A DNA stretch of 43,010 bases from Anaerolineales bacterium (GTDB taxonomy: Bacteria; Chloroflexota; Anaerolineae; Anaerolineales; Villigracilaceae). The notes under the pieces were generated by a model. That model saw nothing but the letters and a program-made list of their open reading frames with translations. It did no database searches and was not told the origin of the DNA. The stretch is taken from NCBI GenBank assembly GCA_020847435.1, contig JADLBX010000058.1:1-43010 (forward strand), written 5' to 3'. Below, piece by piece: positions 15,781 to 23,010 of this stretch (the first letter of the stretch is position 1; each line of letters starts with the position of its first letter). Position numbers and translations under genes: made by a program.

Positions 15781-16512
15781 TCACTCGATCCTCGGCGAGG
15801 TGAAATATTTTCCGAGGTAATCCTTCACCAGCATCCAGCCTCGCCACACGCCGTCAATCTGCTCGCCGAGTTTAACCTCGACCCAGATCGAGCCGTCTGA
15901 TAGCCTGCGGATGTTGCCGGTGTTGTAATACCAGTATGTGCCTTGCATCGCGGAGGAAAGGATCTTCGTCCCGCCGGGCGCGTTGCGAATGTACAAACCG
16001 CCTGCATAGGTGATCTTCACGAGCGAGAAAAATTCACCGGATGGCCGCGGGGTGGGGTACGAGGGTGGCGGGGTTGGGTAACTCGGCGGCGGGACAACGA
16101 CGCCTGACGGCAGATAAATGACTTGACCGGCGTAGATGAAACTCGCGTTCGTGATCTGCGGGTTGACCGCGAGAATCGCATAGACGCTGGTCCCCGCCCG
16201 CGCGGCGATCTTGCCGAGGGTGTCGCCCCATTGTACGGTATAGGTCCCGCCGTACGTCGGCGGCGCTGGGGTGTATCCAGTTGGGAGGTTGATGACCTGT
16301 CCCGCGTAGAGCCACCATCCCAGCCCGGGGTTTGCCGCGCGGATGGCGTCTACGGTGGTGTCGCACATCAAGGCGATGCCGCCGAGCGTGTCGCCCCATT
16401 GCACCGTGATGTACGCGGGGCATTGCGTCCACGCCTGCGCGCCGCCCGCCGAGGCGAACGAGGTAACCAGAAGGGCAAGAATTACGGTGATCTGCAAACT
16501 TCTCTGAGTCAT
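15781..16512 (-). CDS. Secreted LysM-repeat protein with SH3-like C-terminus
   Basis: 243 residues. A signal peptide (~1-27) ends near SAGGAQA. Two LysM domains follow (~35-77 and ~91-135), each starting with VQWGDTLG and ending with YAGQVI(N/Y)LP. A proline-rich linker (SYPTPPPSYPTP) leads to a C-terminal ~75-residue domain (LVKITYAGGLYIRNAPGGTK) that resembles bacterial SH3 domains. It should be exported and bind peptidoglycan or a related glycan. No hydrolase domain is present, so a binding, adhesion or regulatory role is inferred. It has its own TATAAT (16550-16555) and a downstream terminator, so it is probably monocistronic. Confidence 0.88.
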   Translation of the reverse strand: MTQRSLQITVILALLVTSFASAGGAQAWTQCPAYITVQWGDTLGGIALMCDTTVDAIRAANPGLGWWLYAGQVINLPTGYTPAPPTYGGTYTVQWGDTLGKIAARAGTSVYAILAVNPQITNASFIYAGQVIYLPSGVVVPPPSYPTPPPSYPTPRPSGEFFSLVKITYAGGLYIRNAPGGTKILSSAMQGTYWYYNTGNIRRLSDGSIWVEVKLGEQIDGVWRGWMLVKDYLGKYFTSPRIE

Positions 16513-16549
16513 GGCGCTCTCCTTTGTTGGTTCAACTGAAATCTAAATT

Positions 16550-16555
16550 ATTATA
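16550..16555 (-). promoter_or_regulatory. -10 box TATAAT for the LysM gene
   Basis: A perfect TATAAT on the minus strand, 38 nt upstream of the ATG at 16512, with AAAGGAG in the leader. The -35 region is not consensus. Confidence 0.5.
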
Positions 16556-16651
16556 CACCCGCGTTACCGGCAGGGTTCTTAAGGGTGCCTCGGCAGAGTC
16601 ATAACTTTGAAAGTCAGTGCATTCTCGTGGCAATGGAAAGAATGTAGAAAA

Positions 16652-17077
16652 TTATTCCAATTTCAAATTCCCATTCTTATCGAACGGAAAGAACGGGTTG
16701 AACGCCACTTCCCAAAGATAGCCGTCGAGGTCGGCAAAGTACGAACTGTATCCGCCCCAAAAAACTTTCTGCGGTTCCTTCACGATCTTCACGCCTTTCG
16801 ATTTCAAATCGGCGATGATCTCATCCACTTCCGCTTCACTGCGCGCGTTGTGCGCCAACGTAAAGCCTGCAAAGCCCGACCCTTCCGATTCAACCAGCGC
16901 ATCCTCTGCCAGTTTCTCGCGCGGATAGATCGCGAACACCACGCCGCTGGTTTGAAAGAACGCCACATCGTCCTGGCTGGCGCCTGACGGTTTCCACCCA
17001 AGCGTCTGTGTGTAGAACTCGTACGATTTCTTGAAATCCCTCACGCCCAACGTAACCAAGTGCAGGAATTGATTCAT
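16652..17077 (-). CDS. VOC (glyoxalase/bleomycin-resistance fold) family protein
   Basis: 141 residues, one pair of beta-alpha-beta-beta-beta modules. It starts with FLHLVTLGVRDFKKSYEFY and ends with YFADLDGYLWEVAFNP, the usual first His and last Glu metal positions of VOC enzymes. Substrate cannot be predicted; family members include glyoxalases, dioxygenases and drug-binding proteins. The ATG at 17077 has AAAGGAG upstream. The stop of the DUF1786 gene on the same strand is only 11 nt away, so the two are likely co-transcribed. Confidence 0.87.
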   Translation of the reverse strand: MNQFLHLVTLGVRDFKKSYEFYTQTLGWKPSGASQDDVAFFQTSGVVFAIYPREKLAEDALVESEGSGFAGFTLAHNARSEAEVDEIIADLKSKGVKIVKEPQKVFWGGYSSYFADLDGYLWEVAFNPFFPFDKNGNLKLE

Positions 17078-17088
17078 CCTCGACTCCT

Positions 17089-18258
17089 TTATGACGGATT
17101 ATCCCACGGCGCGACTCCGCGTCCGCCCTCGCTTCGCAACGACCTTTGAACTGCCTCGCCCAACCCCGGCAGAATCTCCCCCGTCGCCGCCAACAGACCG
17201 AAACACCCCGCGATCATCATATCCCCAAATGGGACGGCGAAATACGGCCGCAAAACTCCCCTCTCCCTTTGGGAGAGGGCAGGAGTGAGCGAAAACATAC
17301 TCCGCCTCGGTCCCGTCACCACTACATCGAACTCATCCTTCCCAAATTCAAAAACCTCATCGCTATACATTAACGCGCCGTGACCCATATCGTCGAAAAC
17401 ATCTTCGTGTTTCAGCGAACCATCCGCCAACTTGCGGATCAACGATTCAAGTTTCGGGAGATTGATCTCGCCCGTGTGATGCTCGAAGACTCCCTCGATA
17501 CCCTTTTCGCCCAGACGAAACGCCAGCGTATGGAAGTTGCCCACGTTGCAGATAATCTTCTGTTTTCGGACAGCCACCTGGGGATCGAAGTTCGCTCCCA
17601 ACACCGCCGCAGGCGCGGTATCCATCACCACCAGCGGACAGGGCAGTCCGCCCGCCGAATCCGCAACGGACTTCAAGCGCGTCATGATTTTTGGAATATC
17701 GTTTGAAAGATAGGCGAAAGCGGCAAGCGAATTCTTTGCTTTGATTCGTTCATCCAGATAATCGAACCTGAATTGCCGATCCGAAACTCCCGCAGGCGCA
17801 TTGCCGTGATCAAACACCGCCACCGCAATTGCGGACAGATCATCCAATGAAACGCCATAATCTTTGAATGTCTTTGAAATTAACTCGAAGTCAAAATCCC
17901 TCAACTCGTATCTCGTAACCTGTAACTTGTCCGCCTCCTCGTCCGAGACGATTCGAATTCCCAGCGCCTCCACCTTCTCCAACTCGTCGTTGATCGTCGT
18001 CGCCGCGCCTGGAGTCATATAAACGGGGATGCCCGCCCGCGCGTATTCCTCGATTGCCCAAGACGAAGGTCCGCCACCCATTTGATGGCCTGCGAGCAGG
18101 ATCGGGGTCCGCGAATGAAGCGTTTGTTTGAGGCGGCGATGAATCATCATGGTCGGCGAAGGCAGGACGAGTTTGAATCCGTTCTCCAGGTCGAGATTCG
18201 AATCGTAGAGGAAAATATCCTGCGTGCCTGTGCCGATGTCTATGGTGAGGATTTTCAT
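17089..18258 (-). CDS. DUF1786 family protein (ASKHA-like fold) with repeat insertion
   Basis: 389 residues. The N-terminus MKILTIDIGTGTQDIFLYD is the phosphate-1 type motif of the ASKHA (actin/hexokinase) ATPase fold; GHQMGGGPSS and VAVFDHGNAP are typical of DUF1786. Some databases call this family pyruvate formate-lyase activating-enzyme related, but no radical SAM cysteine motif is visible, so that name should not be trusted. A segment near the C-terminus (LTPALSQRERG) is encoded by a palindromic repeat at 17256-17291. A stretch reading KLQVTRYELR is encoded by four AACTYGT heptamers at 17903-17930. Both keep the frame. True function is unknown. Confidence 0.8.
   Translation of the reverse strand: MKILTIDIGTGTQDIFLYDSNLDLENGFKLVLPSPTMMIHRRLKQTLHSRTPILLAGHQMGGGPSSWAIEEYARAGIPVYMTPGAATTINDELEKVEALGIRIVSDEEADKLQVTRYELRDFDFELISKTFKDYGVSLDDLSAIAVAVFDHGNAPAGVSDRQFRFDYLDERIKAKNSLAAFAYLSNDIPKIMTRLKSVADSAGGLPCPLVVMDTAPAAVLGANFDPQVAVRKQKIICNVGNFHTLAFRLGEKGIEGVFEHHTGEINLPKLESLIRKLADGSLKHEDVFDDMGHGALMYSDEVFEFGKDEFDVVVTGPRRSMFSLTPALSQRERGVLRPYFAVPFGDMMIAGCFGLLAATGEILPGLGEAVQRSLRSEGGRGVAPWDNPS
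17256..17291. repeat. Palindromic CCCTCTCCC/GGGAGAGGG repeat inside the DUF1786 gene
   Basis: Arms CCCTCTCCC (17259-17267) and GGGAGAGGG (17271-17279) with flanks matching the lipB insertion family. It is read in frame. Confidence 0.8.
17903..17930. repeat. AACTYGT heptanucleotide tandem repeat in coding sequence
   Basis: Four 7-bp units: AACTCGT, ATCTCGT, AACCTGT, AACTTGT. They lie inside the DUF1786 gene. A degenerate relative is seen near 27466-27487 in the radical SAM gene. Confidence 0.65.
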
Positions 18259-18267
18259 AGGCTCATC

Positions 18268-18293
18268 GTAGTAACGACTTTAGTCGTTTATAC
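18268..18293. repeat. Palindrome GTAGTAACGACTTTAGTCGT
   Basis: Inner arms ACGACT/AGTCGT. It lies between the DUF1786 start and the ferritin-VIT1 stop, overlapping the latter's TAA. Related to the in-gene copy at 26689-26737. Confidence 0.65.
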
Positions 18294-19160
18294 ATCAATC
18301 CCCAACCACATCCGAATGAAATAGCCGATCACGAATGAAAACAAAGCCACGCCGAGACTCAACCCAGCCATTTCCAAAAACCGCTCGCGGAACGATTCGC
18401 CTTTCGCCACCGAGATGTAATAGTTGAACGCGGCGATGATGATCACGGCGGTGGTCAACGACCAGACCAGGTCGAAGAAATAGTTCTCGAACAACAGATA
18501 CGGTAGGATGAGCAGAAAGACCGTGCCAATGTACGCGACGCCGGTGTAGAGCGCGGCGCGGGCGGGATTCTTCGTTGTGTTTTCCGAGCGCGTGGACAGA
18601 TACTCGCTCGCCGCCATAGACAGCGCCGCGGCGATGCCGGTGATCAAACCCGAAAGCGCGATTAATTTCACGTTTTGCAACGCCAGCGTCAGTCCCGCGA
18701 GCGCGCCGGTGAGTTCCACGAGCGCGTCGTTCAGCCCCAGCACGATCGAGCCGGCATATTCGAGTCGTTCCTCGTTCAGCATGGCGATCAATTGTTCTTC
18801 GTGTTCGTCTTCTTCCTGTTGGATTCTGGAGGCTTCGGGAATGACCGCCGCCACCGCGGCGTAATTTTTTTGCGCTTTCTCTTCGCCAAGCTCCATGAGT
18901 TTGATGCCGAAGGTATATCCAAACACGCGGCTGATCAAGTAATACCACCAGACCTGTAGCCATTGCGGTTGCGCATCCTGTCCGCTATGGCGCTTCCACT
19001 CGTTGTAATGCCGCAGTTCGTCCTGCGCGATTTTTTCAAGGACTGCCGCGTTGTTCGCGGCTTGGATCGTTTTTGCCAGCCTCGAGTAGATGTGATATTC
19101 GGTGATCTCTGTGCGCTGAAAGGCAAGGATCTGATCTTGGATTTTTTTACTGGGTTGCAT
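18288..19160 (-). CDS. Ferritin-like/VIT1 membrane protein (MbfA-type iron or manganese transporter)
   Basis: 290 residues from the ATG at 19160, chosen because AGGAG lies 6 nt upstream; a longer frame to 19280 has no such site. An N-terminal ferritin-like four-helix domain (~1-135) carries carboxylate/histidine metal ligands (E18, E21, E48xxH51, E117xxH120). It is followed by a VIT1/CCC1 membrane domain with about five hydrophobic segments, containing GLNDALVELTGALAGL and SMAASEYLSTRSE. In studied homologues (MbfA) this fusion exports iron or manganese across the membrane and protects from oxidative stress. The domain order matches that family. The gene stop lies in a palindromic repeat. Confidence 0.9.
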   Translation of the reverse strand: MQPSKKIQDQILAFQRTEITEYHIYSRLAKTIQAANNAAVLEKIAQDELRHYNEWKRHSGQDAQPQWLQVWWYYLISRVFGYTFGIKLMELGEEKAQKNYAAVAAVIPEASRIQQEEDEHEEQLIAMLNEERLEYAGSIVLGLNDALVELTGALAGLTLALQNVKLIALSGLITGIAAALSMAASEYLSTRSENTTKNPARAALYTGVAYIGTVFLLILPYLLFENYFFDLVWSLTTAVIIIAAFNYYISVAKGESFRERFLEMAGLSLGVALFSFVIGYFIRMWLGIDV

Positions 19161-19274
19161 TCCATGCTCCTTGGCTGTATTGTACGCTATTTCGAGGCTT
19201 GAGAATTTCCGAGGTTGAACAAGCCGCGCACACATCAATGGTTTCTCAAGAGCGCTCGACAAACTTCCCTGCTT

Positions 19275-19344
19275 GTACACGGATTACGCGGACAACACGG
19301 TTTTTTTCCGTAAGCCTACGGAAACGTCCGTCTAATCCGTGTAC
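19275..19344. repeat. CACGGA-type inverted repeat, copy 2
   Basis: Perfect 12-bp terminal arms GTACACGGATTA (19275-19286) and TAATCCGTGTAC (19333-19344), with a nested CCGTA/TACGG centre. It is intergenic between divergent genes. Confidence 0.8.
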
Positions 19345-19422
19345 TGAAAGAACGCATTTTCAGCGCTTGAGCAAACTGCGCGCGTGCGTTTGCCGAGGCT
19401 TTCAATGACAACGCCAAAACGA

Positions 19423-19428
19423 TATAAT
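19423..19428 (+). promoter_or_regulatory. -10 box TATAAT immediately before an ATG
   Basis: A perfect TATAAT with only 7 nt to the ATG at 19436, so the transcript would start at or next to the start codon. There is no ribosome binding site. The -35 is weak (TTTCAA, 17-bp spacer). Confidence 0.5.
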
Positions 19429-19435
19429 CCCGCCC

Positions 19436-20806
19436 ATGAATGCCGACATCGTCGTCTGCGGCGCGGGGATTGCGGGGGTCTCCGCCGCGTATCACCTCGC
19501 GGTGAAGCGCGGACTGAACGACATCGTCATCGTTGATTCGCTGCCTCCGCTAACGATGACCAGCGACAAATCCACCGAGTGTTATCGCAACTGGTGGCCC
19601 GGTCCCGGCGACGCGATGGTGCGGCTGATGAACCGCAGTATTGACCTCATGGAGGAATTGCATCACGAAGCCCCTGCGCGACTGCCGATGAATCGCAACG
19701 GTTACATCTTTGCCACAGCGGACTCGGACAATATCGAAACGATGCTTGCCAGCGCGGAGGAAATTTCACGCCTCGGCGCGGGTGAGTTGCGGATTCACCG
19801 CAACGCTTCAACCGACCTTGAATATGTTCCCGTGACTGAGCATGGTCTCGCCGACGCGCCCACCGGCGCGGACTTGTTCCTCGACCAGAGCCTCATCCGC
19901 AAATATTTTCCGCATCTCACCGAACGGACGGTTGCCTTGCTTCACGCGCGTCGTTGCGGATGGTTTGTCGCGCAACAATTCGGCATGTACATGCTCGAGC
20001 AGGCGTTGGCGCGCGGCGTAAAACTTGTGAAGGGAAAAGTTGAAAGTGTGGAAGTGAAAGGCAACCGCATCAAATCGGTGAAGGTGGCGAGCAATAGCGG
20101 CGATGAAGTCATCTCCACGCGTAACTTTGTCATCGCGGCGGGACCGTTGCAAAAGCAGGTCGGACAAATGCTCGGCGTGGAACTTCCTATCGTGTGCGAG
20201 CCGCATCTCAAGGTGATGTTGAACGATCCGTATCATGCCGTGCCTCGCAAGATGGGGTTGTTCATTTGGAATGATCCCGTCAAGTTGATGTGGACGGAGG
20301 AGGAAAGCGCCGCGCTTGCCGAAGAAGAGGAGACGCGTTGGTTGGCGAGCGAATTGCCCGCTGGTTTGCACGGACGACCCGAGGGCGAAGGCGATATGAT
20401 TCTCTTGCAGTGGGTGTATCACAAAGCTGAAGCGGGCGAACCAGTTTTCCCCGTCGCGCTTGACCCGCAGTTGCCCGAAGTCGCATTGCGCGGCATGGCG
20501 ACGGTCATCCCCGCGCTGTCGAAATATTTGAATCAGATTCCCAAGCCGTTCATGGACGGAGGCTATTACGCGCGCACGCCTGAGAATCGTCCGCTGATCG
20601 GACCGCTGCCTGTGGAGGGCGCATACATCAACGGCGGATTCGGCGGCTTTGGCATGATGGTCTCGTGCGGCGCGTCGGATTTATTGGCGAAGCACATTGC
20701 GGGCGCTGAGTTGCCGAGTTATACCCCCGCGTTTTTGTTGAGCCGCTACGACGACCCGCAATATCAAGAATTGTTGAAGCAGTGGGGCGCGTCGGGACAA
20801 TTGTAG
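19436..20806 (+). CDS. FAD-dependent oxidoreductase of the DAO family
   Basis: 456 residues. The N-terminal dinucleotide-binding motif is VVCGAGIAGVSAAYHLA (6-22), and a C-terminal GPLPVEGAYINGGFGGFGMM matches the FAD-closing motif of D-amino acid oxidase/sarcosine oxidase-like enzymes. The substrate domain has no feature that decides between amine, N-methyl amino acid and other substrates. The region around MTSDKSTECYRNWWPG resembles dimethylglycine/sarcosine-type oxidases. It appears to be leaderless, as the -10 box lies 7 nt from the ATG. No glycine-cleavage or folate-linked gene is adjacent, so the pathway is open. Confidence 0.85.
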   Translation: MNADIVVCGAGIAGVSAAYHLAVKRGLNDIVIVDSLPPLTMTSDKSTECYRNWWPGPGDAMVRLMNRSIDLMEELHHEAPARLPMNRNGYIFATADSDNIETMLASAEEISRLGAGELRIHRNASTDLEYVPVTEHGLADAPTGADLFLDQSLIRKYFPHLTERTVALLHARRCGWFVAQQFGMYMLEQALARGVKLVKGKVESVEVKGNRIKSVKVASNSGDEVISTRNFVIAAGPLQKQVGQMLGVELPIVCEPHLKVMLNDPYHAVPRKMGLFIWNDPVKLMWTEEESAALAEEEETRWLASELPAGLHGRPEGEGDMILLQWVYHKAEAGEPVFPVALDPQLPEVALRGMATVIPALSKYLNQIPKPFMDGGYYARTPENRPLIGPLPVEGAYINGGFGGFGMMVSCGASDLLAKHIAGAELPSYTPAFLLSRYDDPQYQELLKQWGASGQL

Positions 20807-20827
20807 TTTCCCGCTCTGTGGTTCCCT

Positions 20828-20858
20828 GCTCGGTCGGGGTCTTAGACCCCGACCGAGC
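20828..20858. repeat. Perfect palindrome between convergent genes
   Basis: 15-bp arms GCTCGGTCGGGGTCT and AGACCCCGACCGAGC around one base. No T-run follows on either strand, so it is best called a REP-like repeat rather than an intrinsic terminator. Confidence 0.8.
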
Positions 20859-20867
20859 GAGAGTGGC

Positions 20868-21941
20868 TCACAATGACCCAACAAACTCTTTGAACTCACG
20901 AATGAAGCGCAGCTTGTTGAACCGTTGAGCGTTTTGGACAATGCGATCGGTTGAAAAACTGCTTGAGATTTTTTGAAATCGCTGAACAGCTTCGCTCAAA
21001 CTTTCCATTGATTGTTTTTCAAAAAAGGTACCCGTTTCATTTTCGATCACGGTTTCGCGCGCGCCGCCCGCGCCATAAGCAATGACGGGACACCCCGCCG
21101 ACTGCGCCTCGACGATGGCGATGCCGAAATCCTCCTCCGCCGCGCAGACGAACGCGCGCGCCTTGCCCAACAATTCTGCGACCGCTTCGTCGGATTGAAA
21201 CCCAAGCAGTTTGATATTTGAATTTGCCATCTTTTTCAAACGCGGCAGTTCGGGTCCGCCGCCGACGACGACGAGGGGAAGACGCAGTTGGTTGAAGGCT
21301 TGTACGAGCAAATCAATTTTTTTGTGTGGGACGAGCCGCGTGACTGTGATGAAATAATCTTCACGTATCGCGGAGGGACGAAACCGATCTGTTTCGACGG
21401 GCGGGTGGATAACGCGAGCGTCACGCCCGTAGGCGCGGCGGATGCGGCGAGAAACGGTCTCCGAGTTTGTGGCAAACGCATGGACGCGCGAAGCGGCTCT
21501 TTTATCCCACGCGCGGAAGAGGCGCATCATCCAGCCGAAGAGCGGATTCGTCGTCAAGCGCGCGTCCGTCCACGCGTAGCGCATGGGCGTGTGAGTGTAC
21601 GAAACGTGGCGCGCGCCGTTGTGATTCTTCGCGCCGTTCGCCACCGCGTAATTGAATGAGACGATCGCATCGTAGTCGTGCAATTTGATTCGTTCGATGG
21701 CGGCTGGCATGAGCGGAAGCAGAAAGCGGTGATGCGTGTGCGCGAATGGAAGCGCGTCGAGCCACGAGGTGTTGACGATTCGTTTTGCGATCGGCGAGTG
21801 GACAAAGATTTTTTTGTTGTAGATCAGAGTGAAAATATCCGCGTGCGGATACGCCTCCAGCGCGGCGAACAACACTTTTTCCCCGCCGCCGATGGAAGGC
21901 AATGTGTCCAACACGAACGCGATGCGGGCGTCAGATTTCAT
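20868..21941 (-). CDS. Glycosyltransferase family 4 (GT-B)
   Basis: 357 residues. The N-terminal half shows the glycine-rich loop LPSIGGGEKVLFAAL. The C-terminal half has FITVTRLVPHKKIDLLVQAF, a donor-binding start, and EEDFGIAIVEAQSAGCPV, the E-x7-E motif of GT4. It transfers a sugar from a nucleotide donor to a lipid-linked or protein-linked acceptor at the inner membrane face; the sugar cannot be assigned. The segment ARHVSYTHTPMRYAWT is common in GT4 enzymes of exopolysaccharide loci. Its ATG lies 11 nt inside the end of the upstream GT4 gene, so translation is probably coupled. Confidence 0.9.
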   Translation of the reverse strand: MKSDARIAFVLDTLPSIGGGEKVLFAALEAYPHADIFTLIYNKKIFVHSPIAKRIVNTSWLDALPFAHTHHRFLLPLMPAAIERIKLHDYDAIVSFNYAVANGAKNHNGARHVSYTHTPMRYAWTDARLTTNPLFGWMMRLFRAWDKRAASRVHAFATNSETVSRRIRRAYGRDARVIHPPVETDRFRPSAIREDYFITVTRLVPHKKIDLLVQAFNQLRLPLVVVGGGPELPRLKKMANSNIKLLGFQSDEAVAELLGKARAFVCAAEEDFGIAIVEAQSAGCPVIAYGAGGARETVIENETGTFFEKQSMESLSEAVQRFQKISSSFSTDRIVQNAQRFNKLRFIREFKEFVGSL

Positions 21942-22926
21942 TCAGCGTTTTCCAGATCAACTCTGCCGAAGCCTGCCATGAAAATTGTTTTGCGCGCGCC
22001 GATCCTTTTTCGATGAGCGCCGCGCGGAGATTTTTGTTGGTCAGACATTCCTGAATCGCTTGCGAGAGGTTATCAAGCGCGGATAAATCGAAGATGAACC
22101 CCGCCTCGCCCGCGACCTCAGGCAGCGCGCCGCCGTTGGAAACGACGACTGGCGTCCCGCACGCCATCGCTTCGAGGGCGGGCAAGCCGAAGCCTTCATC
22201 GAACGAAGGCAGGACGAACAACTCCGCGTTGGCATACAAAGCGGACAGGCTCTCGTCGGGAACGTAACCCAAAAATCGGACTCGCTCGTCGCTTGAAAAT
22301 TTTACGGAACGGAAGACGCCTCCCGCCGCGCCCGCGACAACCAGCCATGTGTCGTTGAACTCATCCTTGACTTCGTGCCATGCGCGCATCAAGCCTGCCA
22401 AATTTTTGCGCGGCTGGATCGAGCCGACGAACAAAATGTATTTTTTCGGAAACTCAATTGCATTTCCCCGCGCGGCTGGATGAAAAATTTTTGTGTCCAC
22501 TCCGTTGGGCGTGACGATAACGTTCGTCATGCTGAAGCGCGCCGTCACTTTTTCTTTCACATAATTCGACGGGACAAAGATCGCAAGCGCTCGCCGCGCC
22601 AACATCGGCAAAAGCAAACGATACCAAGCCGAATACGTTCCAGCGAACCATTCGGGATGTTCGAGCGCGCTCAGGTCATGAATCGTCAATGCCTGATTGC
22701 GAACAATGAGCGGTCCCGAATTGGCTGGCGACCACAGAATCGAATCCCGATTCAACTTCGTCGGCAGAATCAACTGCTCCCACGCGTGACCTGCGACTCC
22801 GTTGAACCGCGTCGTTTCGATTCGACAACGGCTTTTCAGAATCTTCGTGATCTCATGCGCGTATCGCTCCACGCCAGTGACGCGCCGCGCGAGAAACCGT
22901 CCGTTCACGACGATGTCACGCGGCAT
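21931..22926 (-). CDS. Glycosyltransferase family 4 (GT-B)
   Basis: 331 residues. Begins VVNGRFLARRVTGVERYAHE, has ILFVGSIQPRKNLAGLMRAW as the donor-domain start, and FDEGFGLPALEAMACGTPVV with the E-x7-E motif. It is similar in type to mannosyl- or rhamnosyl-transferases of O-antigen and exopolysaccharide clusters, but the sugar is not determinable. It is the first gene of a two-gene leftward operon, with an 11-nt overlap to the next GT4. It is divergent from the Wzy-like gene, with a self-complementary -10 octamer in the 84-nt gap. Confidence 0.9.
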   Translation of the reverse strand: MPRDIVVNGRFLARRVTGVERYAHEITKILKSRCRIETTRFNGVAGHAWEQLILPTKLNRDSILWSPANSGPLIVRNQALTIHDLSALEHPEWFAGTYSAWYRLLLPMLARRALAIFVPSNYVKEKVTARFSMTNVIVTPNGVDTKIFHPAARGNAIEFPKKYILFVGSIQPRKNLAGLMRAWHEVKDEFNDTWLVVAGAAGGVFRSVKFSSDERVRFLGYVPDESLSALYANAELFVLPSFDEGFGLPALEAMACGTPVVVSNGGALPEVAGEAGFIFDLSALDNLSQAIQECLTNKNLRAALIEKGSARAKQFSWQASAELIWKTLNEI

Positions 22927-22980
22927 GGTAGTCCGTTTGTGTGAAGTCGCTTAATTCGGGCATGTTGTGTCCAATTCGTA

Positions 22981-22988
22981 ATTATAAT
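22981..22988. promoter_or_regulatory. Self-complementary -10 octamer ATTATAAT (possible bidirectional promoter)
   Basis: It reads as TATAAT on both strands, between the leftward GT4 operon and the rightward Wzy-like operon. A similar octamer sits in the other divergent gap at 6515-6522. Confidence 0.45.
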
Positions 22989-23010
22989 AAGCCCTTCCAA
23001 CAGACTGCCT

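Noticed and set aside
17089..18258. Pyruvate formate-lyase activating enzyme
   Set aside because: No CxxxCxxC radical SAM motif is present; the ASKHA-like N-terminus fits DUF1786 instead.
20828..20858. Intrinsic terminator between convergent genes
   Set aside because: The stem is perfect but no T-run follows on either strand, so it was kept only as a repeat.
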